A stretch of 64,000 bases of DNA from Neurospora tetraspora (taxonomy: Eukaryota; Ascomycota; Sordariomycetes; Sordariales; Sordariaceae), in contig NW_026944383.1 in NCBI RefSeq assembly GCF_033439725.1, positions 7,998,001-8,062,000 on the forward strand. Direction: 5' to 3'. Made by a program: the position numbers and the translations under genes. Under the pieces are notes generated by a model. That model was not told the DNA's origin. It worked only from the letters and a program-made list of their open reading frames with translations, and did no database searches. Shown one piece after another: positions 1 to 11,528 of the stretch. How positions within the stretch are numbered: position 1 is the stretch's first letter; each line of letters opens with the position of its first letter.

Positions 1-1400
1 ATGACATCATGGGCGGAAAACCAACGGGGATCATAAGAGCGAGTCTGGGGGCTATGAGCACGATAGCGGACGTGGATGGGTTTGTTGGATTTGTGGAGGA
101 GTTTTATCAGGAGGATACACTACCTCTCTTGCCTTCGCCAGACAACACGAAACTCCAACCACCACTACGAAACACACCGGAGCTCTTCATCAAAAGCATA
201 GTCGTCTACCCCATCAAGAGCTGCGCCGGCTTCCACGTCCCCCCGGGCCTAGACTGGGAAGTCCGCCCCGAAGGTCTCGCCTGGGACCGCGAATGGTGCC
301 TAGTCCACCGCGGATCAGGACAAGCACTCAGCCAGAAACGATATCCCAAGATGGCACTTCTACGACCAAATCTGGATTTCACCATGGGTGAACTCCAAGT
401 TACTTACGCCGGCGACATCCCACCATCATCACCACGTTTACCCCACTCCATCGCGGTCCCGCTGTCTAAAAACCCACGAATGTACAGCCCCCGTCGATCG
501 GGTATGATGTCCTCCCGCGTCTGCGGCGAAGAAATCACCGCGCAGACGTATGCTTCGGCACAAATCAACGACTTCTTCTCGACTGTCCTGGGGGTGCCGT
601 GCGTGCTGGCCAGGTTCCCGCCGGGCGGGCAGGGGAAGGGGATGATGAGGCATGCTAAGGCACATTTGCAGAGGCATCAGCAGCAGCCTCAGGGTAGTAG
701 TGTGTCTGTTCCGATATGTAGCAGCAGCAAGTCAGCAAAGCCGGTGAAACCACGAGCGATGATGCCGGGAGCTTTCCCATCAGCCGAAGTGGTGGAAACA
801 CCGCCGTCACCACCGGATTCAGATACAGAGCAGCGCTCGGCGACTCCCACAACTGAGGAAGAAGCACAGGGACAGGGACCAAAGCCGAGACGGATATTGT
901 TGTCGAATGAAAGCCCGATATTGGCGATCACGACGGCTAGTGTTGATGCTCTTAATGAGTCCATCGCCTTTTACAACCCTTCTGTGAAAGGACCAATATC
1001 AGAAGCAGTGTTTCGGGCTAACCTCGTCTTCTCTCCTACCTCTCCCTCCTCTCCCTCCTCTCCCTCCTCCCCCTCTACTTCGACCGCAAAAGCAAAACCC
1101 TACGAGGAAGATACCTGGTCCTCCCTCCGCATCCTCAACCCCTCCTCTTCTACCGGGTTCAAATTCCAGATGCTAGGCTCATGCAGAAGATGCCACATGG
1201 TCTGCATAGACCAAGAAACTGGTCAAAAAAGTAGTGGAGGGGGTGAACCGTTTGTTACGCTAAGTAAGACGAGGAGGTTCGAGGGGAAGGTGTTCTTTGG
1301 GGTGCATATGGGGTTGGCTGAGGATACCTCTACAACAGAAAGGGAGGTGAATAAAGTGGTGAAGGTTAGGGTGGGGGACGTTGTTATTCCTAGGGTGTGA
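1..1400 (+). CDS. Molybdenum cofactor sulfurase, C-terminal MOSC part (5' truncated by window edge)
   Basis: The reading frame is open from base 3 to the TGA at 1398-1400, so only the 3' part of the gene is here; the ATG at 9 is internal. The first visible residues (GKPTGIIRASLGAMS) match the end of the class V aminotransferase domain of MoCo sulfurases (HxB in Aspergillus, MOCOS in animals). A MOSC N-terminal beta-barrel follows, starting at SIVVYPIKSC about 60 codons in and containing WDREWCLV. The MOSC core comes next, ending in the Cys-rich block CRRCHMVCID and FFGVHMGL. The enzyme family transfers sulfur from cysteine to the molybdenum cofactor to activate xanthine dehydrogenase and aldehyde oxidase. 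A Ser/Pro-rich insert of roughly 70 residues interrupts the MOSC part. The next gene is on the same strand 1.4 kb away. Confidence 0.88.
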   Translation, partial: DIMGGKPTGIIRASLGAMSTIADVDGFVGFVEEFYQEDTLPLLPSPDNTKLQPPLRNTPELFIKSIVVYPIKSCAGFHVPPGLDWEVRPEGLAWDREWCLVHRGSGQALSQKRYPKMALLRPNLDFTMGELQVTYAGDIPPSSPRLPHSIAVPLSKNPRMYSPRRSGMMSSRVCGEEITAQTYASAQINDFFSTVLGVPCVLARFPPGGQGKGMMRHAKAHLQRHQQQPQGSSVSVPICSSSKSAKPVKPRAMMPGAFPSAEVVETPPSPPDSDTEQRSATPTTEEEAQGQGPKPRRILLSNESPILAITTASVDALNESIAFYNPSVKGPISEAVFRANLVFSPTSPSSPSSPSSPSTSTAKAKPYEEDTWSSLRILNPSSSTGFKFQMLGSCRRCHMVCIDQETGQKSSGGGEPFVTLSKTRRFEGKVFFGVHMGLAEDTSTTEREVNKVVKVRVGDVVIPRV

Positions 1401-2835
1401 TGTGAGTTCGGAGTTTTTGTATCGGAGATGTTGATACCCGTACATACTCAGCCGCAGTGGATACCTATCGTGGGACGGGAGTAGTGATTTGAGTCGGTTG
1501 GACTCTTTTGATATTTTGGTTAGGTCGTGAGTGACCACAACAAATCATAGTATTTTAGATACCTGGGTCATGATCAATAACAAATGATGAGGGACAATGC
1601 CCAATAAACCACCCCCGTAAATATTCGAAAACAACGGAAAAGAAGGAAGCAATTCCCACCGATCTGGTTCACTGAGACCAGCACACGATAAATCAGGATC
1701 GCCCCTACATTCTGCATCGATACTCGTCAGGACTAGAATCGTCTTCTTCCCCTTGCCGCCAGGCAAGGGTCAGGCAGGGCAATTAGCAAAAATCAGGGCG
1801 ATTAGCAAAAGAATCTGGGGTTAGGATTGTAGAAGCGGGAAAATTGGCCTCCCACCACGTGCATACAAGCAATATGCACTAATCCAGTAGAACCACGTAC
1901 ATCTCGTACATATGCCAGAATGTCCAAAAATACAAAGTCACATTGCAATTTGATTTGCACCACCAAAGTAAAACATATGAAAAAGATAAAAGTATTATTA
2001 GATATAGAAAGGAAAGGGGCACAATCGCTCGTGATTACATTTTGGATGCATGAGTTCCGTGGTTGGGAATTAATGTGTGAATGGCTTTACCCTATTCAGC
2101 GATATGGAGTTATACCACGCTACCTCCATTTGCTAGGAAATTTGCAGGCGGGTAATGTATACTAAAATTTTGCTAATCGCCCTGATTTTTGCTAATTGCG
2201 CTGCCTGACCCTTTCCTGGCGGAAAGGGTCAGAGTCGCTTCTAGACCTGACGAGTAGGGCTGTTAGGTGTTTGATTGCCCCGAACAGCGGTAAAGCCCGC
2301 TGTGGAGATTGCCTGCCCGTCAGGGTTCTCACTTGTCTATCTGTGCTTGCCTCCATTGGTTGCAAACTCCCGGGTAGGTGGCCGGTCCTGTTTCGCTGTT
2401 TTTACTGCGGTTTGCTTCCGCTTTTTCTCGTGATCACCCACCCAACCTGGAGACGGGTGGTACTGGTGACGGCGGCGGTGATACACGAATTGATTAGGGC
2501 TCAGGTTGTGAGACATTGTTTTTTTTTTCCTTCTTTTTCTTGTCTGCGCTGGGTTTTCGTGGACTGCGCAAATTTCTTTCTCTCTCTCTCTTTGCATTCT
2601 TTTTGAGCAGGCAAACTTTTTCAGCAGTTGCTTATTCCCGGTTGTTGCTGACGAGACACGTCACCGGTGAAGTCAACAACTCAACGGAATGAATATCTGT
2701 TGAACTGTTTGGCACCTCATCACGACTTTAACCTCAATATCTCTGTTCGAAATCTCCTACTGACGGCTACAACATACCTACCCCAACCGCAATCTTAGTT
2801 CCAGACCAACACCCGCACCTACACTACATGGCATC
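1401..2835. other. Intergenic region holding a MITE-like element
   Basis: This stretch holds the 3' flank of the MoCo sulfurase gene, the inverted-repeat element at 1721-2256, and the promoter and leader of the O-acyltransferase gene. The leader contains T-rich and pyrimidine-rich tracts (about 2518-2590). Open frames here are short and lie inside or overlap the element; I see no supported gene. Confidence 0.6.
1721..2256. mobile_element. MITE-like element with long TIRs and TA ends (536 bp)
   Basis: The first and last roughly 90 bases are inverted copies of each other. The inner part (1758-1810 against 2168-2220) pairs over 53 bases with two mismatches. The outer part (1721-1757 against 2221-2256) is more diverged, with a small indel. 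Both ends begin TACTCGTCAGG, so TA is the likely duplicated target, as in Tc1/mariner/pogo-type elements. Each arm contains a hairpin with an 8-bp stem and a 4-base loop, at 1750-1769 and 2209-2228. The interior (about 1811-2167) is A/T-rich and encodes nothing recognisable, so the element looks non-autonomous. The absence of a transposase and the assignment to the TA superfamily are inferences from structure alone. Confidence 0.78.
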
Positions 2836-3922
2836 ATGTCGACCTTAACACCACCACTTCCAGGGGCACCACCAGATGCCTCTGCACCCCCGATCAACCT
2901 AGCAGCCCATTACCTAACCACCTACCGACGCATCTTCTACTCGGCCCTCCTTCCCACCGATGTTAATGGCTCATCACCACCACCAAAAGTCCAGCCCTTC
3001 CTCCTCCCCTTTTGTCTTGTGGGCTCTTTTCTCTTACCCATCGCATATCTCTGCATCCCCCAATACACCGTCCCCGCCATTCAAAACCAGCGAGTAAGAA
3101 TACGAAGGGAATGGGTTCATAAGCTGAGGTGGATAGTCGGTGCCTTGATTGTTTGGTGGAACTTGGGGGTGGTTGTTGGACTTCCTGGGTTTGGAGGGCT
3201 CGGACTCGGGTTGACGGAGGGAGAGGGTATGGGAGAGGGAGTGGAAGGGGGAAAAGGATGGGTTGAGAAATGGTTTGCGCCGGGAAAAACCACGGCAAGC
3301 GCTTGTACGGCCATAGCTTATGCGGCTGGGTTGATGTGTGGGTGGGGAACGATTTGGGGGTTGGAGATGGTGGTTTTTGGGGGGTATCAGGGGTGGGCTA
3401 TGAGGGTTAGGCGGCGGCTACGGAGGAGCAGAGGCGGAGGAGATGGGAATGGTGAGAAGGGGGATGAAAAGGAAGACGATGGGGAGAAGCAGAAGGGGGT
3501 GGAAGGGAACCTGAATGGTGGTGCATCTATGAACGGCAACGACGTGAATACCAACGGCAACACAATCAGAAAACGGAAGACGCAACAAAGTCAAAGTCCA
3601 GGAGAGAAACACGAAGAAAAGGGAAAGAAATGGACAGTAGACGAAACGGTCGACCTCGAGAAGTACGAGTACTACTGGGAGCCGTACCCGGATAACGGCA
3701 CATTTTGGGAGAGGTTGGATTGGGTGATGGATATATTTAATTCGTTCAGGGGTGCTGGTACATTTCTCCTTCCCCTTTTATCTTCCCCCTTTTTTTCTTT
3801 CTCCCATCCTCGATCGCAACGCAAAAACTGACAATGACACCAACTATTCTAGGCTGGAATTACTCCATCTCATCCATCCCCTCTCTCCAACCACCCGTCA
3901 TCACCCCCTTACCTACCTCCAT

Positions 3923-3953
<31 letters not shown>

Positions 3954-5198
3954 TCCTCCCCCTCCTCCTCCCAGGGGCACATCCTCCCTCACTTCCCCCA
4001 CGGCCTCCCCGTCACCTTCACCCCCTCCTCCTCCCCTCCCCTTTCTACTCGGCAACACTTCCACCGCCCCCTCACCACCCGCTCCTTCCTCCTCTCCCGC
4101 CTCATCCACATCACCTGGTCCTACCTCGCCCTAGATTTCTTCACCGTCTCCGCGCGCTTAGATCCCTACTTCCTTCTCGGCCCCAACGGTCCTCTCCGTC
4201 ACCCAGACCACTTGTCCTCTCTCGCTTCATCCTCCCCCTCTGTCTTACCGCCGCTTTCTCTCGCTTGCGCGCGCTTCTTGGCTTCTCTGCCGCTGTGGGG
4301 GCTGGACTTTGCGAGGAGCTTGTTTTCGTTGAGTGGAGTGTTGGGCGGGTTGTTTTTGTATAGCTGTGTCTGGCAGCTGACGCAGTTTTTTGTGTTGGGA
4401 GGGTTGTTGGGGAATGAAAGTCAGGGGATGGATGAGTTGTGGCGGTATCCGTCTTTGTTTGGGGGGTTTGTGAGGAATGTGTTGGATAGAGGGTTGGCGG
4501 GGTTTTGGGGCGGGTGGTGGCATCAGAGTTTTCGGGTGGGTTTTACGGGGCCGATAAGGTTTTTGGTGAAGATCGGGGTTTTTGGGAAGCTTGACCTTGA
4601 AGAAGATGAGAACGGTGGCAAGGTAGGAGAGGGGACAGGCGCGGTGAAGGGTGGGAAGAACCCCAATGAAAAGCAAAAGAGGACAGGGAAAAAGAGGGCC
4701 GTGGCGATGCTAGAAATGGCCACAGCCTTTCTTCTTTCTGGCGTCCTCCACGCCCTCGGCGGCTGGACATCCACCGCCTTTCGCATCAGTCCCGAGGGCG
4801 AGGACAGGCTGACTTGCGAAACCCGCAACCGACTAGCCGTCTTCGCCGAACCAGTTGGGTTCTTCGTTTCGCAGTTTGCGGGGTGTCTAGTCCAAGCTTT
4901 TCTCATCGTCCTTCTCAAAAGAGTCACCAATGGAAGGGTTCTGCCGAGGTGGTTAAAACGAACAGGAAACGGCCTTTTCGTGTTAATGTGGCTGCACTGG
5001 ACGAGGTGGATGTTGATTGACGATATGAGCCGGTCGGGGCTTTTTCTGTTTGAACCGGTGCCCGTTTCGGTGTTTAGGTGGTTGGGGTTGGGAGGGATGC
5101 CGGGCGAGGGAAGGGGGGATTGGTGGAGGTTGGATGGGGAGTATTTACCTAGTTTGTGGAAGGGGGAACGGTGGTGGCAGAGTGGTATAAGGATTTGA
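2836..5198 (+). CDS. Membrane-bound O-acyltransferase, wax-synthase domain family
   Basis: There are two exons, 2836-3757 and 3853-5198 (755 aa). The splice restores the family motif RGAGWNY across the junction, which fixes both splice sites. Exon 2 carries the wax-synthase-like signature FWGGWWHQSFR near residue 525 and a conserved His in SGVLHALGGW near residue 605. Several hydrophobic segments lie around them, as expected for an integral membrane enzyme. Fungal relatives acylate alcohols or secondary metabolites (Tri7-type acetyltransferases belong to this family). The substrate here cannot be read from sequence. Two low-complexity regions stand out: a basic/acidic stretch at about residues 195-270 and a poly-Ser run just after the intron. 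No biosynthetic partner genes flank it, so a secondary-metabolite role is not supported. Confidence 0.85.
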
Positions 5199-5389
5199 GG
5201 GAGCTGAGGGAAAAACAAAGGGTTGTTATGACCTAAATAATGAAGTTGGAGACTCGGGGTTTGGATAGACCTTGACCTGGAAGAAAGGCGTTGGAAATAG
5301 AGGTAGACTATATCCATAGATGGTGGACATCGATAACGTATAGACCTAAAGTAGACGCCACCTGTATCAACACCTAGCGTAACAACCCT

Positions 5390-8300
5390 CTAAGGCCGAA
5401 CAGCAATTTCCCTCGCCACTTTGACCAACAGCCTCGTATCCATCTTCTTCTTATCACCAGCCGTCGTCAGTTTCTGTATCTCCTCCTCCAACCATCTGAG
5501 CACTTCTTTGTAACCGGCCTGTTTTCGGACAAGTACTTGTCTGCAAGCTACCATGGCGAGCCTTCCAACAAACATCATTAGATTAGTTCATGAACTCAAG
5601 ACAAGAGAGAGGACATAATCACTGGTAGATAGATAGAAAGCAAGGACTTGACTTACCACGCAACCTGTCCCCTGCCCACGCTACACCGATAACCGGGGTA
5701 TCTTTTTTGTCTTGACTTGCTCGTCACCAAGCGGTATGCCACTTCGATTAGGGACTTGATTGTATCTGTTTTTTCCAAGTCATGTTAGTTTTTTAGTTTT
5801 TTTTTTCTACACCTCTAGAGCTACATCTTCCTCAACCAACACAACACAATCCAAACGTGACCTATCTCATTCATCACTCCCCGGGAAAGAAGAGAACGGG
5901 TTACTTACCGATCACTAATATAGTGGCAGGCCTTCTCTCCCTTCCCAGACACCTAGCATGCGCCCACATCTTGATGGCTGTTTCGATGAAAGCGGAGTAG
6001 AGGTTGCGGAGCGTGGTGGACAAGGAGTTGTGGGTGGTGTCGAAGAAGAGGAGGTGTGATTGGATTTTGAAGGCGTCTTTGGTAGGTGCTGTTAGCTTTC
6101 ATGCCTGCGCAGAACTTGACGGGGGAGAGGGAAGAGGGAGGGGGAAGGGAAGAGGGAGGGGAAAGAGGGAGGGGGAAGGGGAGAGCAAAGGGGAGAAAGG
6201 GGGGAAAAAACTTACTGAGAACCTTCCGCTGAAAGTTTCGCCCTTGGTTTTTGGAGTACTCAACTGTAATCCCGTTGAAAATCACCGGGTCCTTTTTCTG
6301 GTGGTCATCGGCCTCTACCCCAGTACCAGTACCAGACTTGCAGATTTCCAAAGTTTGGGTGTCGATTTGCAATCCGCAGTAGGGAAATCTCGTGCCTCCG
6401 CTCAGTTTCGGCACCAAATGGTCTTTGATGGAAACGTCAAAATTGACGAGACTTTTGTGAGGGGAGATGGTAACGCCGTACTCCGGAAACCCCCGATGCA
6501 TAACCCTCACAAACCTCCTCGCTTTTTGCTTGTCCGTCGTTATAAGCAAGAAATCGTCGATAAGTCTCATCAACAACGTCCCCCCGTCCCGACTCACCCC
6601 CCTCCTCCCGCGGTCTTCCTGCCCCTGCTGGTTTTCCTCGTAGTCTTTTCCACCATCATCTCCAGTCCCTAGACCCAGGAATGCCAGACCTTCAGATCGT
6701 TCAAGATCAGCGTAAAAGTAGTTGCACAGAGTGCTGGAAAGGACAGAACCCTGGGGGATGCCCGTCTTTTGTCGGTAGTACTTCTTGCCGATTTTGACGA
6801 GGTTTTGCGTAATGTGTTCTTTTGCTAGCGACAAAAGGGAGGAAGTGGTGTGTAGTTTGGTGGAGGAGTGGGAGGGAATGAAGAGGGTGTTCTTTTTTGT
6901 TGTTGTGGGGAGGTGTTTTTGGGGGAGGATTGAATACGTTGAGCTTGTGGTGAGGGGGGTGGTGGTTGAGTGCCAGCGTTTTGTTGGTTTTGGTTTCGAT
7001 TTGTTGCTGCTGCCGCCGCTGGCGTCGTTGTTGACTAGGTTGTTGTGATCGTAGTCCAAGGGGAGAGTAACCTCCACATGCTTCGACTCCTTATACACCC
7101 CGTGTCCCGGTATCTTCTCCAACAACTGAACCATTGCCTCCTGCGGAATGGTATCGAACGCCGCTTGCACATCCACCTTGACGAAATAAAACTGTTTCTT
7201 GCCCTTCTTTCCCTTCCCCTCCTCATCCTTCGGGAATAATCTCGCCTTAAACCTCTTCACCCTCTGATAAATATCCCCCACAGCAAACATCCCCCCTCCC
7301 AACCGTCCCGGCCGCTCCCTCTTTTCGAACTTCAACATCGAACTCACCGGCCCCAGTACGGAGTTGATACTCGGCCCCAGACCCAGCATTTGCTTCGTAT
7401 TCCCCCCTTTGCCTTTACCCCCTTTACCCCCAAACCCTCTAAGCAAAACCCTCCTCCTCAGATTCATGATAGGTCGTAAGCCGCCGGCTCCCACCCCCTT
7501 GGGAAGGAGTCTGACCTGGGAGAAACCCAACTTCCTCCCCTCCAGTAACCTTAGCGCTTCATTCCCTTTAAGCTCCTCGAACATTTGCAGTTTCAGTGTG
7601 GTCATGGCCGGCTTGGTGAGGGACAACCAGACGTCATGCCGAAAAAAGAAGAGGCGGTAGCGGTGGGCGGAGGACTCGGTGACGTAGAAGTTACTCCTGA
7701 TAAGGGGGATGAGGAGGGAGTCGAAGGTGTAGTAGAGGAATTCGTTCAACATCTCCCGTCTCTTCGCCAGATCGGTCTGTGAACACTTTCCGTTTCCGTT
7801 TCCGTTGCTCAGGTTGGGCGGTGCCAGCCAGGGGATGGAAGAGATCGTCATCCCTTGGACGACCTGATGTAAACACATACTCTCAAACCTCCGAAGCTTG
7901 ATAAACTGGTCAACGTGTTTGAGGAAGACCGATTTGTTATGCTCTTGGGTACCACCAGTAAGGCCTTCTTCTGACGAAGAGCCCCAGAAGTCGTTGGGTA
8001 TGATTTTTGATAGAACCGCTTGACAGAAGGCTGATATGCTCGAAATGGGAGTAGCAAGGTCTAGGAGGGAATGAGACTGCGAGTCAGAATTCCTAATGAC
8101 GGGGGCAGCAGTTGACTGTGGTTGAAGTGTCTTTTTGCGGTTCCTTTGGGATGACCTAGAGGAGCGGGCTGAGATTCGCAGTTGGCTTGATTGCGACCTT
8201 TGCTCTGGTTCTAGTTGTTTTGGTAGCTGAACAGTGTTAGTTCTATTATGTACAGATCCAGAGGGAGTGAAGAGACATACCGGACAATAATACTGCAACA

Positions 8301-9716
8301 TGTCAGCATAGGAACATCGTCCATGCAACACTTGCAACTTGTGAACCAAATCGTGCGTTTTACCCCTGAGTCTCTTGGGTATCTTAACCTTTTGCTTCTC
8401 TCCCTCGGCCGGTTTAGGGAACTTCTTGGCTATCTCCTCCTCGCGGAGGGTATAATCCTGAAACTTCTGAGCCGTCTGTTGGCGGTCTACCACCGAAGTG
8501 AAGACGTTGTGCAAACCGAACTGTCGAGGGAAGATGTACATCATCACATGAATTGTGCTCTCATCCGGTTTACTCCTTTCTTCTCCCTCAGCAGGCGGTT
8601 TGTAAGGAAAGCGGTTTAATACGTCTACGATAGTCAGCTTGAGTGTCTTTTTCGTCTACGGTGAAAGCTGAACGTACGAATATGCCTCAGTCCAAAGCTC
8701 ACCAAACCCCTCGCATTCAACGCCGCCCTGGCGTACAACATCCTGTTTCTGGCAAATGTGATTTCCGAAGGACTCAGCTCCTTGTTCTCACCTGCACCTC
8801 CTCCTCTCCTTGGACCGGACTCTGCCCCCAACGGCTGTAGTTCCGAAACACTCACACCGCTCACCTGAACCAAATTCCCCTTTCCCTCTCTCACAGCAAC
8901 AAACACGGCACAATCCAGCAACAAATCCAACATGATCCTCTCTCCCTCTTTTCCTAACAGCAGCAAAAACTGCGGCCATGGTGCTTCTTTCAGCGCTTTT
9001 ACACAGTTATTCGTGTGAACCGCATACACCCCCGGTATCTGATGATGTCCGGTTGCTGCAATCTCACCAGATCGACCCTGCGGAGGGACACCTTTCCGGA
9101 AGCCATCGCAGAGGAGATGTTTCGGCCCAGGCCATCCTTTGCCAGTCTTGGACTTCTCCCGGGATCCTGAGCGGGAGAATAATAGCCAGATGACAAAGTC
9201 GACGATGTCAGACTGCGAGTACAAGGCACCCTTTAACCCATCAGACAAGGTAACGTGACTTTCGTCTCCCTTATTTCCGCCCTGAGAAAAGGAAACCCAC
9301 TGTTCCCACCGGTAATCTGGTTTCTGTTTCTTTTGAGTTTGAGTGGTGTCTGGAGGGTCGCGAGAGCAGACTAGGGTTGTGTCTAGAAGTAAGCCGAGGG
9401 CGGTTTCTAACACCTTGGTCTCTTGGTCTGGGGTATTTGAGGAGAGGCCGACTGCGGCGATCTTCTTTCGGCGGATTCTGGAGGACTTTGGAAGTTTGGA
9501 GAGGGCGTATTGGCGGAGAGTGAGGATTTGGGGGTAGTAGAGGGAGAGGAGGGTTTGGGTGATGGGGCTCGGCTTGGGCTGATGTTGAGGAACATGATTG
9601 TTGACTGTTTCTTTTGATTTTGGGCGCTTGGGTGGTGGTTCAGTCCGTTCATGGTCGCTTTCATTACCGGTTGAGTCCAGCTCAACGAAGCTGACGCTCT
9701 TTCTCTTGGCCGACAT
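5390..9716 (-). CDS. tert: Telomerase reverse transcriptase (TERT)
   Basis: This is the catalytic subunit of telomerase. The six-exon model on the minus strand is 9716-8678, 8624-8281, 8226-6216, 6076-5909, 5765-5657 and 5561-5390 (1280 aa), with all phases closing. A TEN-like N-terminal region (about 1-345) leads into HVLNRFP and FPRQFGLHNVF of the RNA-binding domain. The T motif starts near residue 622. RT motifs follow in order: 1 (KLGFSQVRLLPK), 2 (LRPIMNLR), A (FVKVDVQAAFDTIP), B' (GIPQGSVLSS), C (LMRLIDDFLLIT, with the catalytic Asp pair) and E (PYCGLQ). The fingers insertion between A and B' is expanded by a Ser/Thr/Lys-rich tract. The C-terminal extension is split over the last small exons. 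Intron 2 (8227-8280, 54 nt) is in phase and stop-free, so its retention would add 18 residues. The splice sites are read by eye. Confidence 0.95.
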
Positions 9717-11332
9717 GGTGATGGTTCGGCATGTTCTGATGGTCCATACTGGGGCCTATAATGGGCTGAAGAAGGTGCACTGATGAGTGATTGGACAGAA
9801 AATCAAAGACTGTTGTTCAATTCGATAGAAAAAGAATCAACCGTTTGAGTTGTCGCTGGTGAAACGGCGCGATGGCGAAAAGTTGATGACGCGTGGAAGT
9901 TGGAGATGGCGAATTGGAGACATTACTATGATATGTACATCCAATGTACCCTGGACATGGGACGAATATGCGCATGTGAGACGCCATCACGGCGTTTGCG
10001 TGGTAATTGTTAGTGCAACTGCGCCTAACACGCCGTCGTACAGTGCAGCGCATTATCAGAGGCTGTCTGTTGCAATGTCATCTACCCCGGACTTGTCTGA
10101 GTGGAGCCGCTAACAATTTCCCCTGCTCCATCAGTCCAGTGGATGGGGTGGCCAGCCACGAGGGCGCCACAGTGTTTCGAGACTTTTTGAGGGGGAATGT
10201 TGCCGGCCGAGAAGTGGACGACCCAATCTCCTTTTACGGAGGAGCTTGCGAGGAAGACTTTCCTCCTTTTCCATTGTTATTTGCTGCGGGTGTCTTCGTA
10301 TTCTCAAACGTCTACGGCCGGGAAGGATTCCCCAGACACCGGACATTTCTTTTTGGCACTCACAACGTTGCAGTGGTACCTTGCTTTAACTAGGTACAGT
10401 ATAGGATTGGCCTTTCACAAGACAGTGTTGGCGACTGATAGACGCCCACTGACGACGCCGTCCCCTCCATCGGCAGATATCATCATCCCTTGATACCAGC
10501 ACCTCCTGAGGCCTGACCTTAATGGGACCTAGCTTGTCTCGCATCGGGCCGTGATGATGAACTCTTGTTGTTGATGTCAGGGGTCGGTACAAGCAGATTC
10601 ACTGCATATCTTTGCACTCAGTATGGTTGGTGACATTCTGTGCTTGGCAGAATCCACCTGCGTTTATGCCAAGTACAACTTTATACTGATGGACGGCAGA
10701 AGGGGTTCTGGAACGTCACTAGCACAGGGACAAATTGCAGCGGGCTCATCCATATATCCATCCATACCGAAAATACCTTAGATCATGATATGTCGTATGA
10801 GAAATGATTTCAAGATGGGGCTAGATTAACGAGGAGCGGGAGGAATTCGGTCTTATCTCGTTAGTCCTCACTGAAGACTGCAAGTAAGAAATGCAGACGC
10901 CAGGGGAAAGAGGGGAACCTACCTAACCAGAGGCACATGGTGGTATCGACAGGCAGAGTAACACCCCCGAAAGAGACCCCTGGTGGGTCGCTTTTTTTCT
11001 AAAGATTCTCAGTCTTCAGCCTTGACTTATCCATACTTTTTCGACTCCATCCCATCCCATCCCAACCAATCTTTATCCACTGGCCTGTGCCTGTGCATAA
11101 CACCGCCTGTTATCGACACTTCAGGTTGATGACAACATCCCAGATCCCCCTCCCCCCTCCCCCCTCCTCAGCTCTTTCCCGTCCCGCGTTTTCGATACCG
11201 CGACTTGGAAAAACAAGACAGGGGGGCAGATAGGACTGAGGAGTCATCAGAGCGAAACAAAACGTCACAAGAAACAGAAAGAAGAAAAAAGTCACAAGAA
11301 GTCATAACAAGAAAAGTAATGGTCGGGTCACC
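9717..11332. promoter_or_regulatory. Divergent promoter region, TERT / RhoGEF
   Basis: These 1.6 kb separate the TERT start (minus) from the RhoGEF start (plus), so both promoters and 5' leaders lie here. Frames inside are short and have no recognisable protein similarity. A C-rich run near 11145-11166 and repeated catcccatcc units near 11048 are typical leader sequence. An ATG at 11319 opens a frame overlapping the RhoGEF start. Confidence 0.5.
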
Positions 11333-11528
11333 ATGGACCGCGGCAGCATCCATCACACTCGCTCACCGTCGCAGTCACAATACAACTCTCTACAGTACCT
11401 GGCCGAACCACCCCACGACCACGGCCACAACCACGACCACCGCTCCCACCAACAGGACCACCAGTCGTACTTCCCCGAACACTCCAGTCCCACGCACCCG
11501 TCTGCGCCTGCGCCTGCGCCCGCATTAG
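11319..11528 (+). promoter_or_regulatory. Overlapping out-of-frame uORF at RhoGEF start
   Basis: The ATG at 11319 lies 14 nt upstream of the RhoGEF ATG at 11333. It opens a different frame that runs 69 codons to a TAG at 11526-11528. The main ATG has a strong context (CACCATGG) while the upstream one is weaker (AGTAATGG). If the transcript includes this ATG, main-frame translation would depend on leaky scanning. Confidence 0.35.

Noticed and set aside
1920-2165. 81-codon frame inside the 536-bp MITE
   Set aside because: It sits wholly within the element interior and runs up to the right arm. No transposase motif is seen, and A/T-rich sequence gives such frames by chance.
2196-2606. 136-codon frame upstream of the acyltransferase
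   Set aside because: It overlaps the MITE arm and the T-rich leader, has odd composition (long Phe runs) and no recognisable similarity.
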